A stretch of DNA of 53,800 nucleotides from Actinomyces sp. (GTDB lineage: Bacteria; Actinomycetota; Actinomycetes; Actinomycetales; Actinomycetaceae): contig JAHACW010000008.1 in NCBI GenBank assembly GCA_018375675.1, forward strand, positions 1-53,800, in the 5' to 3' direction. Positions 18,854-27,421 of the stretch are shown one piece after another (positions within the stretch are counted from its first letter, which is position 1; every line of letters starts with the position of its first letter). The translations under genes and the position numbers were made by a program. The notes beneath the pieces were generated by a model. The model saw nothing but the letters and a program-made list of their open reading frames with translations. It did not search any database and had not been told where the DNA came from.

Positions 18854-20134
18854 TCATGCGGGGCGCACCACCTTGGTCAGCATTGTGATGAGTTGGTCGT
18901 CGAAGTCGCCCCCGGTCCTCTCGTACCCGTCCGACAGGAGTTTGTGGACGAGCGTCATGAGGCGCGGAATGGGCAGCCCGACGTTCGTGCAGGTGCGCAT
19001 GATCGTCGGGTTTTCGATGAGCGCGACGAAGATGCGGCCCAGCTGGTAGTAGCCGCCGTATTCGTCGCGAAGCATGTGGGGGTATTCGCTCATCGCGCGG
19101 TCGATGCCGGCGCGGTGGGAGCGGGACAGGGCCTGCGCGATGCACGAGGCGGCGTAGCGTCCGGCCTTCATGGCGGGGGCGATGCCTTCGCCGTTGTAGG
19201 GGGAGACCATGCCGCCGGCGTCGCCGACGAGGACGAGGCCCTGAACGTAGTGCGGCTTGCGGTTGAAGCTCATGGGCAGGGCGGCGGAGCGAAGCTGACC
19301 GATCTGGTTCTCGGGGGTGAAGCCCCATTCTTCGGGCAGGTTCGCGGTCCAGGTCTTGAAGACCTCGCGGTAGGGCAGGTTGGTGGCGCCGGCGCGCGAG
19401 GCGACGGAGCCCAGGCCGACGTTGACGATGCCGTCGCCCATGGGGAAGATCCAGCCGTAGCCGGGCAGCAGGTCGGAGGCGCCGGGGGTGCCGCTCCACA
19501 GTTCGAGGTGGGATTCCATCCATTCCTCGTCGCCGCGGGGGCTGTGGAAGTAGGCGCGTGCGGCCACGCCCATGGGGCGGTTCATCTTCTTTTCGAGGCC
19601 GATGCTGGTGGCCAGTCGGGCGGCCACTCCCCCGGCGTCGACGACGATGGAGGCGCGCACCGAGGTGGTGGTCGCGTTCTTGCCGCGCCCGCTCTTCGCA
19701 GTCACGCCGACGACGCGGCCGGAGCCGTCCTGGATGGCGCCGACGACGGTGACGCCCTCGTAGAGGCGGGCGCCGGCTTCGACGGCGCGCTGCGCGAGCG
19801 CGTGGTCGAGGTCCATGCGCGCGCGGGTCATGCCGTAGCCGGGCAGGGACTTCTGATCGGGCCAATCCATGTGGACAGTGTGGCCGCCGCCAATGACGGT
19901 CAGGCCGCGGTTTCGCATCCAGCCGGTGGTGTCCACGCCCATCGCGATGAGCTCGTGGACGGCGGCCGGGGTGAGCCCATCGCCGCAGATTTTGTCGCGC
20001 GGGAACGGGCTTTTCTCCAGGAGGATGACATCAAGGCCTGCTCTGGCCAGGTGGTAGGCGGTGGAGGACCCGCCCGGGCCTGCGCCGACGACGACAACGT
20101 CAGCGCTCATGTCGCTAGGCATGGTGGATGCCAC
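18854..20134 (-). CDS. Geranylgeranyl-reductase family flavoprotein, probable menaquinone reductase (MenJ-like)
   Basis: FAD-dependent reductase of the geranylgeranyl reductase/PHBH superfamily, 426 residues. The dinucleotide motif GAGPGG lies at residues 17-22, followed by LEKSPFPRDKICGDGLTP, which is diagnostic of this family, and VLVGDAGGMVSPYNGEGI near residue 300 is the second FAD motif. In mycobacteria MenJ of this family saturates one double bond of the menaquinone side chain. Its place as first gene of the nuo operon supports that role, though other isoprenoid substrates are possible. The start is GTG with GGAGGAA six bases upstream; an in-frame ATG four codons later is an alternative. 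Confidence 0.85.
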   Translation of the reverse strand: MASTMPSDMSADVVVVGAGPGGSSTAYHLARAGLDVILLEKSPFPRDKICGDGLTPAAVHELIAMGVDTTGWMRNRGLTVIGGGHTVHMDWPDQKSLPGYGMTRARMDLDHALAQRAVEAGARLYEGVTVVGAIQDGSGRVVGVTAKSGRGKNATTTSVRASIVVDAGGVAARLATSIGLEKKMNRPMGVAARAYFHSPRGDEEWMESHLELWSGTPGASDLLPGYGWIFPMGDGIVNVGLGSVASRAGATNLPYREVFKTWTANLPEEWGFTPENQIGQLRSAALPMSFNRKPHYVQGLVLVGDAGGMVSPYNGEGIAPAMKAGRYAASCIAQALSRSHRAGIDRAMSEYPHMLRDEYGGYYQLGRIFVALIENPTIMRTCTNVGLPIPRLMTLVHKLLSDGYERTGGDFDDQLITMLTKVVRPA

Positions 20135-20524
20135 GGCATTCCTCCGTCATGTGGTGCGCGGGTGCATCCGCGCGAGTGTGCAAGGTGGATGAAGTGTGCA
20201 CATCACTTCATTCCGCAAGCAACCCTAGCTAGGTCACCCTCACCTCGGCGACCGAGCGCACTTTTTCCCGCGATTTCAACGAACGAGGCCGTGGCCAGGC
20301 TTGCTCCTAGCACCCATTTGCGCAACAAAGCGTTGTCGTAAATAGTGGCCCCAGCCTCGTCGCACCAGGTGTCACATGCGCTGAGACGAGCCCACGCGAC
20401 ACCCTCACACAATCCGATACGATGACCAGCGCCGCAGCGAACAGCAATGGTAGAGAATACTCACGCATCCAACACAGAACACGCGCGACAAAACTCGACA
20501 CATACACACTGAAGGGGAGCATAC
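20135..20524. promoter_or_regulatory. Divergent intergenic region upstream of the nuo operon
   Basis: These 390 bases separate the minus-strand menJ-nuo operon from the plus-strand lipoprotein gene and should hold both promoters. I see Shine-Dalgarno sequences at both ends (GGAGGAA for the reductase, AAGGGGA for the lipoprotein). The middle carries a long-loop inverted repeat (20283-20360). Open frames here have no recognisable protein content. Confidence 0.5.
20283..20360. repeat. Long-loop ACGAGGC inverted repeat
   Basis: Arms ACGAGGCCGTGGCCA and TGGCCCCAGCCTCGT pair at 13 of 15 positions across a ~48-base loop that itself contains CAAC/GTTG. It uses the same outer stem as the terminators elsewhere in the window, yet sits between divergent genes. 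It may be a terminator relic or may protect one promoter from the other. Confidence 0.5.
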
Positions 20525-21265
20525 ATGGGCTCAGAAGAACAGACTCATGCCCGCAGGTATCCACGACGCACCCTCATCGGCATCGCTTCAGTAGCGGTCC
20601 TTACCCTCACGATCACGGGTACAGCCTGCGGCTCGCGCCAGCCCAACGCAGATAACCAGGCACAGTCCGCACAATCGCCCGCGCAATCCTCCTCGGACCA
20701 GGCCCCAACCCAAGAAGCTGGAGCCTCCGCAGCCACCCCGACACCGACCGAAGCAACACCGACCGCCCCCGCCTGCGAGGACGGCTCCCCCACGCCCATC
20801 GGCACATGCCTGCACCCCACATCCGTCCAATGGCTGCCCGACCTACTGCCTGACCCGCGCGAGGTGGACCGCACCGACCCCGAGCAGGTCGCCATCGCCT
20901 ACACCATCACGCGAAACACGTGGGACGCGTCGCGCGACAAATCCAACGCCTACGCATACATCCGCGCGAGCGTGTACGAAGTACCGGAACGAGCGAGCAG
21001 CCACACGAAAACGCCCGACCTGGAGCACGGCCAGGGCGAATTCCTGCCACTCCTGGCCAACCGCGCCCACACGACCGTCACCATCACAGGCAGCAACAAC
21101 CATGGGCAGCAGCCGAACACTGACCCGACGCGCTGGTACGGGAACGTCTACTACCTGCGTAACTACTCGGATGACTCACTGGAACCCGTGAAGGGGCGCG
21201 AAGTCGTCTTCCTGCGACTGCAGGACGATGGCACGTGGGCGGTCGTCGACAGTGGACCGTACTAA
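20525..21265 (+). CDS. Secreted lipoprotein of unknown function
   Basis: Predicted lipoprotein of 246 residues. A twin-Arg-containing N-terminus (RRYPRR) precedes a hydrophobic stretch and a lipobox ending TGTAC with the lipidated Cys at 35. Residues 36-85 are a Gln/Ser/Ala/Pro/Thr-rich linker, typical of surface tethering. The globular C-terminal part (about 95-246) contains YTITRNTWDASRDKSNAYAY and ends VVFLRLQDDGTWAVVDSGPY. I do not recognise the family; the layout resembles the many actinobacterial lipoproteins with small alpha-beta domains. AAGGGGA precedes the ATG. It has its own terminator at 21289-21324, so it looks monocistronic. Confidence 0.8.
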   Translation: MGSEEQTHARRYPRRTLIGIASVAVLTLTITGTACGSRQPNADNQAQSAQSPAQSSSDQAPTQEAGASAATPTPTEATPTAPACEDGSPTPIGTCLHPTSVQWLPDLLPDPREVDRTDPEQVAIAYTITRNTWDASRDKSNAYAYIRASVYEVPERASSHTKTPDLEHGQGEFLPLLANRAHTTVTITGSNNHGQQPNTDPTRWYGNVYYLRNYSDDSLEPVKGREVVFLRLQDDGTWAVVDSGPY

Positions 21266-21623
21266 AAGAACCAGCGCACACGCACCACACGAGGCCGGGC
21301 CCCACCCAGGGAGACCGGCCTCGTTCACATTGGACAGATCCCCACACCAACCACCCAACATGCGCCTACACCCCACATGAACAATTGCCTCACGGCACTA
21401 CCCGAGCGCAGGCAAACACACAACTCACCGCAGACTTGTCACACAATCACTTACTGACACACTTTTCCGTAATATTGCGCGCATTGATGACAATGTGGTT
21501 CACTTGACAGCCGTGGAGTCCTAGCTCGCACGCCACTGCACCGTCGCACACGCAGACTCCACGCGACGCGCCCACGCCGCACCTGTCCCCAGCCGCAGTA
21601 CTCATGACTGAAAGGACCTCGCG
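21266..21623. promoter_or_regulatory. Intergenic region before the DUF4832 gene
   Basis: After the lipoprotein terminator this 358-base gap becomes AT-richer (about 21440-21510). It ends in GAAAGGA before the next ATG. A TTGACA at 21506-21511 is present, but no -10 box at the right distance convinced me. No coding content was seen. Confidence 0.35.
21289..21324 (+). terminator. Terminator of the lipoprotein gene
   Basis: Arms ACGAGGCCGG and CCGGCCTCGT form a perfect 10-bp stem around a 16-base loop, 23 bases after the stop codon. It is a member of the ACGAGGC family. Confidence 0.75.
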
Positions 21624-23084
21624 ATGAGAACATTTTCTCGCATCGCCATCGCTCTCGCGGCGACCGCAGGACTGGTGGGTGCCACCCTGCCGGCCACGGC
21701 CTCGTCGGCCGCCACCCCCCAGTGGACCAAACTGAAGGAAGCACCCGCCCCGGTCTCGAACCCGATGAAGGGCTTCATGCCATGGGCGCCCGCCGCCGGC
21801 GGCAAGCCCGTGCTCGCGAAAGGATCGCTGCCGTACACGCTCGAATGGGCACCTTTCCCCGTGAACGACGTCGTCACCGGACGCGAGACCTACGACTTCA
21901 CGAAGGTCGACGCCATGCTCGACTCCATCGCGTCGCGCGGCCACCAGGCGGCCATCCGCTTCTACCTGGACACCCCCGGCAAAGAATCCGGCATGCCTCA
22001 GTACCTCATTGACGGCGGCACGGACCAGAGCCGCCGGTACGATTTCGAGGGCAACAAGAAGATCTCCTTCTCCCCCAACTACGACGACCCGAACGTGAAG
22101 GAGATGCTCCTGCACTTCGTGGACGCCCTCGGAGACAAGTACGACGGGGACCCGCGCATCGGCTACATCACCGCCGGCCTGTACGGTTTCTGGGGCGAGG
22201 AGCACACCTACCCCTACAATGGCTACGTCAACGAGCAAAACCCGGATGCCATCAACTGGATGCCGTCGGACGAGTTCCGCGCACAACTCGTCGAGGCGTG
22301 GGACGACGCTTTCGATGAGACCTTCATCCAGAACCGCTACCCCACCGAGGCCACGAAGGCCCACGGCATGGGCTACCACGATGATTCCTTCGGATACGCG
22401 ACCCTCGAGGGGGTCAGCTGGCACTTCATTCCCAAGCTGAAGAAGCAGGGCGAAGCGGACGCCTGGCAGCACGCTCCGATCGGCGGCGAGCTCTACCCGC
22501 CCATTCAGACATGCATTTTCTCCCAGCCGATCAACTGCCCGAACATGGACCCTGAAGGCGACTACAAGGCCCTCGAGTCGATTCAGGGCGCGCACGCCAC
22601 GTGGCTGATCAACCAGAAGGCTTTCACGGTCGGCTACACGGGCGACGATCTGACGCGCGCCCAGCAGGCCAGCGCAGCGATGGGATACACGCTGCAGGCC
22701 ACCCGCGCGTCGGCGACGTATCACGGTGCGAAGGCCACCGTTGCCGTCGACATCAAGAACACGGGATCTGCCCCGTTCTACGCGACGTGGCCGCTCGAGG
22801 TCGTCCTCGTCGATTCGAAGGGCGCGATCGTGGCCACCCAGACCATCGAATCCCCACTTCCCTCGGTTCTCCCGGGCCAGACAGGGACGGTCACCGCGCG
22901 TTTCACTCTGCCCTCGCAGTATCGGGCGAACGACTCCGCACGGGAGCTGACGGCCGCGATTCGCGTTGTCAACCCGCTGCCGAACGGCGCGCCTGTCGCC
23001 TTCGCGAACGAGGCCATGAACAAGCCTCTACCCGGCTACCTGGAACTGGGGAAGCTGGCCCGAGGCCGCGCGCCGAAGAACTAA
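21624..23084 (+). CDS. Secreted DUF4832-type protein, possible glycan-active TIM barrel
   Basis: Exported protein of 486 residues. Residues 1-30 are a Sec signal peptide (basic start, hydrophobic core, Ala-rich cleavage region). The mature protein begins with a NPMKGFMPW motif, like the NP.RGF opening of DUF4874/DUF4832 proteins. It continues with features of a TIM-barrel glycosidase-like fold: AAIRFYLDTPG, GYITAGLYGFWGEEHTYP with an acidic pair at a strand end, and WLINQKAFTVGYTGDD. The last ~120 residues look like a beta-sandwich (ATVAVDIKNTGSAPFYATWP). No catalytic activity is established for the family as far as I know. GAAAGGA precedes the ATG. It stands alone between terminators. Confidence 0.75.
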   Translation: MRTFSRIAIALAATAGLVGATLPATASSAATPQWTKLKEAPAPVSNPMKGFMPWAPAAGGKPVLAKGSLPYTLEWAPFPVNDVVTGRETYDFTKVDAMLDSIASRGHQAAIRFYLDTPGKESGMPQYLIDGGTDQSRRYDFEGNKKISFSPNYDDPNVKEMLLHFVDALGDKYDGDPRIGYITAGLYGFWGEEHTYPYNGYVNEQNPDAINWMPSDEFRAQLVEAWDDAFDETFIQNRYPTEATKAHGMGYHDDSFGYATLEGVSWHFIPKLKKQGEADAWQHAPIGGELYPPIQTCIFSQPINCPNMDPEGDYKALESIQGAHATWLINQKAFTVGYTGDDLTRAQQASAAMGYTLQATRASATYHGAKATVAVDIKNTGSAPFYATWPLEVVLVDSKGAIVATQTIESPLPSVLPGQTGTVTARFTLPSQYRANDSARELTAAIRVVNPLPNGAPVAFANEAMNKPLPGYLELGKLARGRAPKN

Positions 23085-23086
23085 CA

Positions 23087-23220
23087 ACGAGGCCGGGGCG
23101 GGGCGGCCGCACACCTGCACGCGGGTGCACCGACGCGCTACCCCGCCTCAGCAGCGCGGCTGCGCCTTCCGCGCCCAACGCAAGAGGCCGGGACCCCCAG
23201 ACAAGGGGCCCCGGCCTCGT
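23087..23220. terminator. Convergent terminator region between the DUF4832 gene and menG
   Basis: The gene gap holds a lone ACGAGGCCGGGG arm at 23087 just after the plus-strand stop. A complete hairpin follows at 23184-23218 (GAGGCCGG / CCGGCCTC with extra pairing of the C and G runs), next to the menG stop. A single bidirectional structure or two nested ones could stop both transcripts. Confidence 0.65.
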
Positions 23221-23230
23221 CGTTCACGCT

Positions 23231-23938
23231 TTACGGCAGCGGCTTGACCGCGCGGTGCATGCAGGCGATGCCGCCGGTGAGGTTGCGGTACTCGACCTCG
23301 CTCCAACCGTTGGCGGCGATCATGCGGCCCAGCTCCTCCTGGGCCGGCCACGCGCGAATCGACTCGACCAGGTAGTCGTAGGCGCCGTCGTTCGTGGAGG
23401 CCAGGCGGGCGATCGCCGGCATGACGGTCGACTGGTAGACGTTGTACATGCCGCGGAAGACGCGCGAGGGCGGCGTGGAGAACTCCAGGACCACGAGGCG
23501 GCCGCGCGGGCGCACGACGCGCGCCATCTCGCGCAGCGCGAGCTGCGGATCCGGGATGTTGCGCAGGCCCCACGAGATGGTGACAGCGTCGAAGGAGCCG
23601 TCCTCGAAGTCCAGGTCCATGGCGTTGCCGTGCACAAACTCAATCTCGGGGTGGCGCTCGCGGCCCACCTCGATCATGCCTTCGGACAGGTCGCAGGCGA
23701 CGACCTCGGCGCCGCCCTTGGCCAGCGCGGCCGACGACGCGCCGGTGCCGGCCGCCAGGTCGAGGATGCGTTCACCGGGGTGCGGGGCGACCGCCTTGCG
23801 CAGGGCGGTCATCCACACCCTGTCCAAACCGCCCGTCATCAGCGCATCCATCACGTCGTATCGCGAGGCGAGGGAGTCAAACATCGAGGCGATCTCTTTG
23901 GGATCCTTGTTCAGGTCCGCGCGCGGGGATTCAGTCAT
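23231..23938 (-). CDS. menG: Demethylmenaquinone methyltransferase
   Basis: SAM-dependent class I methyltransferase of the UbiE/MenG family, 235 residues, catalysing the last step of menaquinone synthesis. SAM motif I, LDLAAGTGASS, is near residue 60. The downstream family signature is visible in GSFDAVTISWGLRNIPDPQLALREM. The C-terminal RNLTGGIACMHRAVKP is the usual UbiE ending. It is divergent from menF with only 58 bases between starts, so the two isolated menaquinone genes share a promoter region. Confidence 0.95.
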   Translation of the reverse strand: MTESPRADLNKDPKEIASMFDSLASRYDVMDALMTGGLDRVWMTALRKAVAPHPGERILDLAAGTGASSAALAKGGAEVVACDLSEGMIEVGRERHPEIEFVHGNAMDLDFEDGSFDAVTISWGLRNIPDPQLALREMARVVRPRGRLVVLEFSTPPSRVFRGMYNVYQSTVMPAIARLASTNDGAYDYLVESIRAWPAQEELGRMIAANGWSEVEYRNLTGGIACMHRAVKPLP

Positions 23939-23983
23939 GCGTCAATACTCGCACGTCTTCCAGCGCGCCGCCGCCCCTGCTCC

Positions 23984-23989
23984 TACCAT
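23984..23989 (+). promoter_or_regulatory. Candidate -10 box for leaderless menF mRNA
   Basis: TACCAT ends seven bases before the menF ATG at 23997, placing the transcription start at or next to the ATG. No Shine-Dalgarno sequence is visible. The same seven-base spacing occurs at menB and menA. Confidence 0.45.
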
Positions 23990-23996
23990 GGAACCC

Positions 23997-25220
23997 ATGC
24001 ACAACGACTTCGGATGCTCGCGCCTCGTCTTTCGGGCGTTGGTCCTACCCCCGCAGCACCCGGGGTCTACTTGCTCACTGACGTCCCTGCTTCCCGACTC
24101 CGGGGGCGCCGCCTGGCTGGGTGAGCGCCGCCAGATGATCGGCCTGGGACGGGCGCTCACGCTCGAGTCCGCAACCCCGGGTGCGATCGCCGACGTGCGC
24201 CGCGCGTGGGAGGCCACCCCGGCCTCGTCCGCCGACGATGCCCCCTCCCCCGTCCTCTTCGCGTCCTTCGCGTTCCGATCCCCCGCCCGCTCGGTCGCCT
24301 TCGTGCCCGCGCTGACTCTCATCGACGAGGCCGGGGCCCGCTGGGCGATCACCGCAGGCATCGGGGACGCCCCGGATCCGCTGGCGGCTGTTGACGAAGC
24401 CCTGGCCGAGGCAAGGCCCGCCCCGCGTGTGCCGGAATCCCTGACGTTTGGGCACGGGTCGATGTCGCGCGGCCAATGGCGCGACTCGGTGCGAGCGATG
24501 GCGCAGCGCCTGCGTGAGGGCGCCGCCGACAAGGCCGTCATGGCGCGCGATATGACGGTGCGGTGCGCGCACGGCTTTGACGAGCGTTTCCTGCTTGAGC
24601 GCCTCAGCGACCTGTATCCGTCGACGTGGCGTTTCTGCGTGGATTCGCTGGTGGGCGCCTCCCCGGAGATGCTGATCGCGGCCTCGGACGGCACGGCTAG
24701 CTCGCGCGTCCTAGCGGGCACATGCAAGCCCGGCGAGGGCGAGATGCTCGCGTCGAGCGCGAAGGACCTACGCGAGCACGACCTGGCTTCCGAGTCCGTG
24801 TCCTCGATCCTGACGCAGCTGTGCACCTCGGTGACGACTCAGGGGCCGTTCCTCCTGTCGCTGCCCAACGTCGTCCACCTGGCGACGGACGTTCATGCGC
24901 GCCTGGGGTCGGCACATCTGCTCGACCTGGTGGCCGCCCTGCATCCGACGGCCGCCGTGTGCGGAACCCCGCGCGACGCAGCGATGCGCCTCATCGAGGA
25001 ACTGGAAGACACGGAACGCGGCCGCTACTCCGGGCCCGTGGGCTGGGTGGATACGGCCGGGGACGGCGAGTTTGCGATCGCGCTGCGCTGCGGGCTCACG
25101 TCGGGCACACGACTGCGCCTTTTCGCCGGGGCCGGCATCATGCCGGACTCCGACCCGGACGCCGAGCTGGCCGAGACCGAGGCGAAGATGCGCCCCCTCC
25201 TGGACGCCCTCGGGGTCTAA
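23997..25220 (+). CDS. menF: Isochorismate synthase, menaquinone pathway
   Basis: Chorismate-utilising enzyme of 407 residues that converts chorismate to isochorismate, the entry step to menaquinone. The C-terminal chorismate-binding domain is clear: VGASPEMLIAASDG, SSRVLAGTCKPGEGE, then the active-site region HPTAAVCGTPRDAA and GRYSGPVGWVDTAGDGEFAIALRCG. The N-terminal ~130 residues are poorly conserved, as usual. I start at ATG 23997; ATG 23988 lies inside the putative -10 box, and a much longer open frame upstream overlaps menG antisense and is not credible. EntC/DhbC-type siderophore use is the alternative, but the surrounding men genes favour MenF. Confidence 0.9.
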   Translation: MHNDFGCSRLVFRALVLPPQHPGSTCSLTSLLPDSGGAAWLGERRQMIGLGRALTLESATPGAIADVRRAWEATPASSADDAPSPVLFASFAFRSPARSVAFVPALTLIDEAGARWAITAGIGDAPDPLAAVDEALAEARPAPRVPESLTFGHGSMSRGQWRDSVRAMAQRLREGAADKAVMARDMTVRCAHGFDERFLLERLSDLYPSTWRFCVDSLVGASPEMLIAASDGTASSRVLAGTCKPGEGEMLASSAKDLREHDLASESVSSILTQLCTSVTTQGPFLLSLPNVVHLATDVHARLGSAHLLDLVAALHPTAAVCGTPRDAAMRLIEELEDTERGRYSGPVGWVDTAGDGEFAIALRCGLTSGTRLRLFAGAGIMPDSDPDAELAETEAKMRPLLDALGV

Positions 25221-25234
25221 GCGACTCGTCGATA

Positions 25235-25751
25235 CGCAAAGGCCCGCCGCCCCGCATTTTCATGCGTCTGCGCAACAGCTGAATGGGGTCTGACCGCACG
25301 AAGGATTCACCGGTGACGGAGCATTGCACCAGTTAGGGACCATTACACCAGTTAGTGAGCATTACGCCAGTTCCCAGCTGGTGTAATACCCAGCTAAGTG
25401 GTGGAACACCACTTAGAAACAAGTCAAAGCGTGGTCACGAGGAAGGCTATCAATCCACATCCTGCATCACGCCTTGGTCCAAGCTTCAAGAGCCCTTCCC
25501 CACGCGCGCCGGTACCCACTTCCGGTACCTCAACAGCTTGATTGTGCCAACGCTCCACCTCATCGGGAACATTCCACCCCATCGGGAACATTCCACCCGA
25601 TCAGAACGGGTTGAATCTTCCCGATCAGGTTGAATCCCCTTCGACACAAGCCCAGATGCGGGGGCTTCCCATCAACGCGCAGCACATCAGCGGTCGAAGA
25701 CTGTGCATATGCACCCTCGCAAGCCCACCACGCGCAAAGGCCCGCCGCCCC
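25235..25751. mobile_element. Degenerate insertion relic splitting a shared terminator
   Basis: The 19-bp sequence CGCAAAGGCCCGCCGCCCC occurs at both borders. Near the left border are three 19-bp-period copies of CATTACACCAGTTAG (25322, 25341, 25360) followed by an inverted copy, and a perfect palindrome TAAGTGGTG-GAA-CACCACTTA (25395-25415). Near the right border is CATCGGGAACATTCCACCC twice in tandem (25561, 25580) with a weaker copy before it. Multiple short repeats at both ends recall IS21-type termini, but no transposase is left and I cannot name the element. Confidence 0.4.
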
Positions 25752-25770
25752 TTTACAGGGGCGGCGGGCC
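25739..25770 (-). terminator. Terminator of the htrA-type gene
   Basis: A perfect 13-bp stem GGCCCGCCGCCCC / GGGGCGGCGGGCC around a six-base loop lies 45 bases after the protease stop. On the minus strand it is followed by a short T run. If the insertion relic is removed, the same hairpin would lie directly behind menF and serve both genes. Confidence 0.8.
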
Positions 25771-25814
25771 TCGTCAGCGCGCACATAGACGCAGCACGCG
25801 CGCATACACGCGGT

Positions 25815-27299
25815 TTACTGAATCCGCACGGACACGTCCTGCGTGGCGCCGTCGCGCACGATCGTCATGGTGACGGTGTCGCCGGCCTTGTAGCGACGCA
25901 CGTAGCCGATCAGCTGCTTGGGGCTGGTCACTTCCTGGCCTTCGACCTTCACGATGACGTCACCGGCGCGGATGCCCGCCGCGGAGGCGCCCGAACCAGC
26001 GGAGACGTCCTGGACCTCGGCACCCACGTAGGTGTCGGAACCGACGGTCGTGGTCGCGGCCTTGACGGTCACACCAAGCATGCCGTGCGAGGCGCTGCCG
26101 GAGGCGATGAGCTGGTCCGCGATGGACACGACCAGGTCGGAGGGAATCGCGAAGCCCAGGCCGATCGAGCCCGCCTGCCCGTCTGAAGACGAGGAGAGCG
26201 ACTTGATCGAGGAGTTAATGCCGATGACAGCGCCACTCGCGTCGAAGAGCGGGCCACCTGAGTTACCGGGGTTGATCGACGCGTCGATCTGGATCGCGTT
26301 CGTCACCACGAGATCCGAGGACGCCTGGGTCGAGTCCTGCGACGAGGAGTCCTCGTCCACGGAGACCTCGACTGGGCGGTTGAGCGCGGAGACGATGCCG
26401 GTCGTCACCGTATTCGACAGGCCCAGGGGCGCACCGATCGCCATGACGGGGGCGCCGACCTCGAGGTTCGCGGAGGTCGCGAAGCGCGCGACGGTGAGGT
26501 CCGACGGCGGGTTCTCCAGGCGGATGACGGCCAGGTCCGTGGTCTTGTCGTGGCCGACGACCACAGCGCCGTAAAGGCGCCCATCAGCGAGGGTCACCTG
26601 GATCTGTCCCCCACCGAGGGCGGAGGCGATGACGTGGTAGTTGGTGACGATGTCGCCCTGAGCGTCGTAGACGACACCGGAGCCGGTGCCGCCCGAGGAC
26701 GCGCCCTGCGCCTGAATGGTCACGACGGCGGGCGACACGGCGGCGGCAACGTCCGTCCAGTCTGTCCCGGAGCTGTTCGAGACGGGCACGGTGGCCACCG
26801 TTCCCCCGTTGAGGTTCGTGGGCATTGACGCGCGCAGCAGCGCGGGGCGCGCGTAGAACACGGCGCCGAGGGTCAGGCCGATCGTCAGAAGCATCGCGCC
26901 GAGGAGGGCGACCCAGCCCGGGCCCTTCTTCGTCACGATGACGGTGGGCGACGCGAAGGCTTCCGGCGAGGCCGGGGCCGCGTATCCGCCGTAGGGCTCG
27001 CCAGAGGGGGTGGAGTATGCGCCGCCGGGCACGGGGGCTTGCTGGGTTCCGGCCGCGGGGGCCTCCTGGGTTCCGGGCGCGGGTGCCGTAGGCTCTGAGG
27101 CCGACGGAACCGTGCCAGCGGGCGGCGCGGGAATCGTCGTGGCGGAGGGCATCTCGCGCGTGGCGTCCTGCGCGGAGGGAAGCTCCTGGGTGGCCGAGTG
27201 GTCCTGAGCCGTCGAGCGCTGCGGGTAGCTGGGGGCCGAGGCCGTCTCAGAGTCGCGCGCCGAGTCGGCGTCGTGGGCCGGAATATGAGGCTGAGTCAT
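25815..27299 (-). CDS. HtrA/DegP-type membrane-anchored serine protease with PDZ domain
   Basis: Trypsin-like protease of 494 residues for extracytoplasmic protein quality control. Residues 1-125 form a polar, Pro/Ala/Thr-rich cytoplasmic region, followed by one transmembrane helix near 130-152 (WVALLGAMLLTIGLTLGAVF). The protease domain has the full triad: His222 (TNYHVIAS), Asp255 (TTDLAVIRL) and Ser347 (GNSGGPLF). A PDZ domain spans about 400-494 (GASAAGIRAGDVIVKVEGQE). The ATG is preceded by AGAGGAAA. It has its own terminator and is not cotranscribed with the men genes around it. Substrates cannot be inferred. Confidence 0.93.
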   Translation of the reverse strand: MTQPHIPAHDADSARDSETASAPSYPQRSTAQDHSATQELPSAQDATREMPSATTIPAPPAGTVPSASEPTAPAPGTQEAPAAGTQQAPVPGGAYSTPSGEPYGGYAAPASPEAFASPTVIVTKKGPGWVALLGAMLLTIGLTLGAVFYARPALLRASMPTNLNGGTVATVPVSNSSGTDWTDVAAAVSPAVVTIQAQGASSGGTGSGVVYDAQGDIVTNYHVIASALGGGQIQVTLADGRLYGAVVVGHDKTTDLAVIRLENPPSDLTVARFATSANLEVGAPVMAIGAPLGLSNTVTTGIVSALNRPVEVSVDEDSSSQDSTQASSDLVVTNAIQIDASINPGNSGGPLFDASGAVIGINSSIKSLSSSSDGQAGSIGLGFAIPSDLVVSIADQLIASGSASHGMLGVTVKAATTTVGSDTYVGAEVQDVSAGSGASAAGIRAGDVIVKVEGQEVTSPKQLIGYVRRYKAGDTVTMTIVRDGATQDVSVRIQ

Positions 27300-27421
27300 G
27301 GTTTCCTCTGGTGTCAGTTCGTTATCTGTCCACCAGTATGGGCCGTTTCCTCAAAGGGCCACTGAAAGCCTCCTGGAAGTTTCCTGTAAACCGTTCAACC
27401 TCACAGCGAACACGCACTCCC

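Larger units (their letters stand above)
25221..25814. other. Intergenic region with insertion relic between menF and htrA
   Basis: 594 bases with no credible gene. It contains a 19-bp direct repeat (25235-25253 and 25733-25751) bounding about 480 bp of atypical sequence with short tandem repeats and palindromes, then a strong hairpin that terminates htrA. Confidence 0.6.

Noticed and set aside
18822..19865. 347-residue Arg-rich frame on the minus strand
   Set aside because: It is a shadow frame of the geranylgeranyl-reductase gene; composition is typical of an out-of-frame reading of high-GC coding DNA.
23442..23996. N-terminal extension of menF upstream of 23997
   Set aside because: It lies antisense inside menG and has no similarity to chorismate enzymes; the shorter form already has normal length.
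25235..25751. Active insertion sequence
   Set aside because: No transposase or open frame of useful length remains between the duplicated arms; only short terminal-like repeats do.
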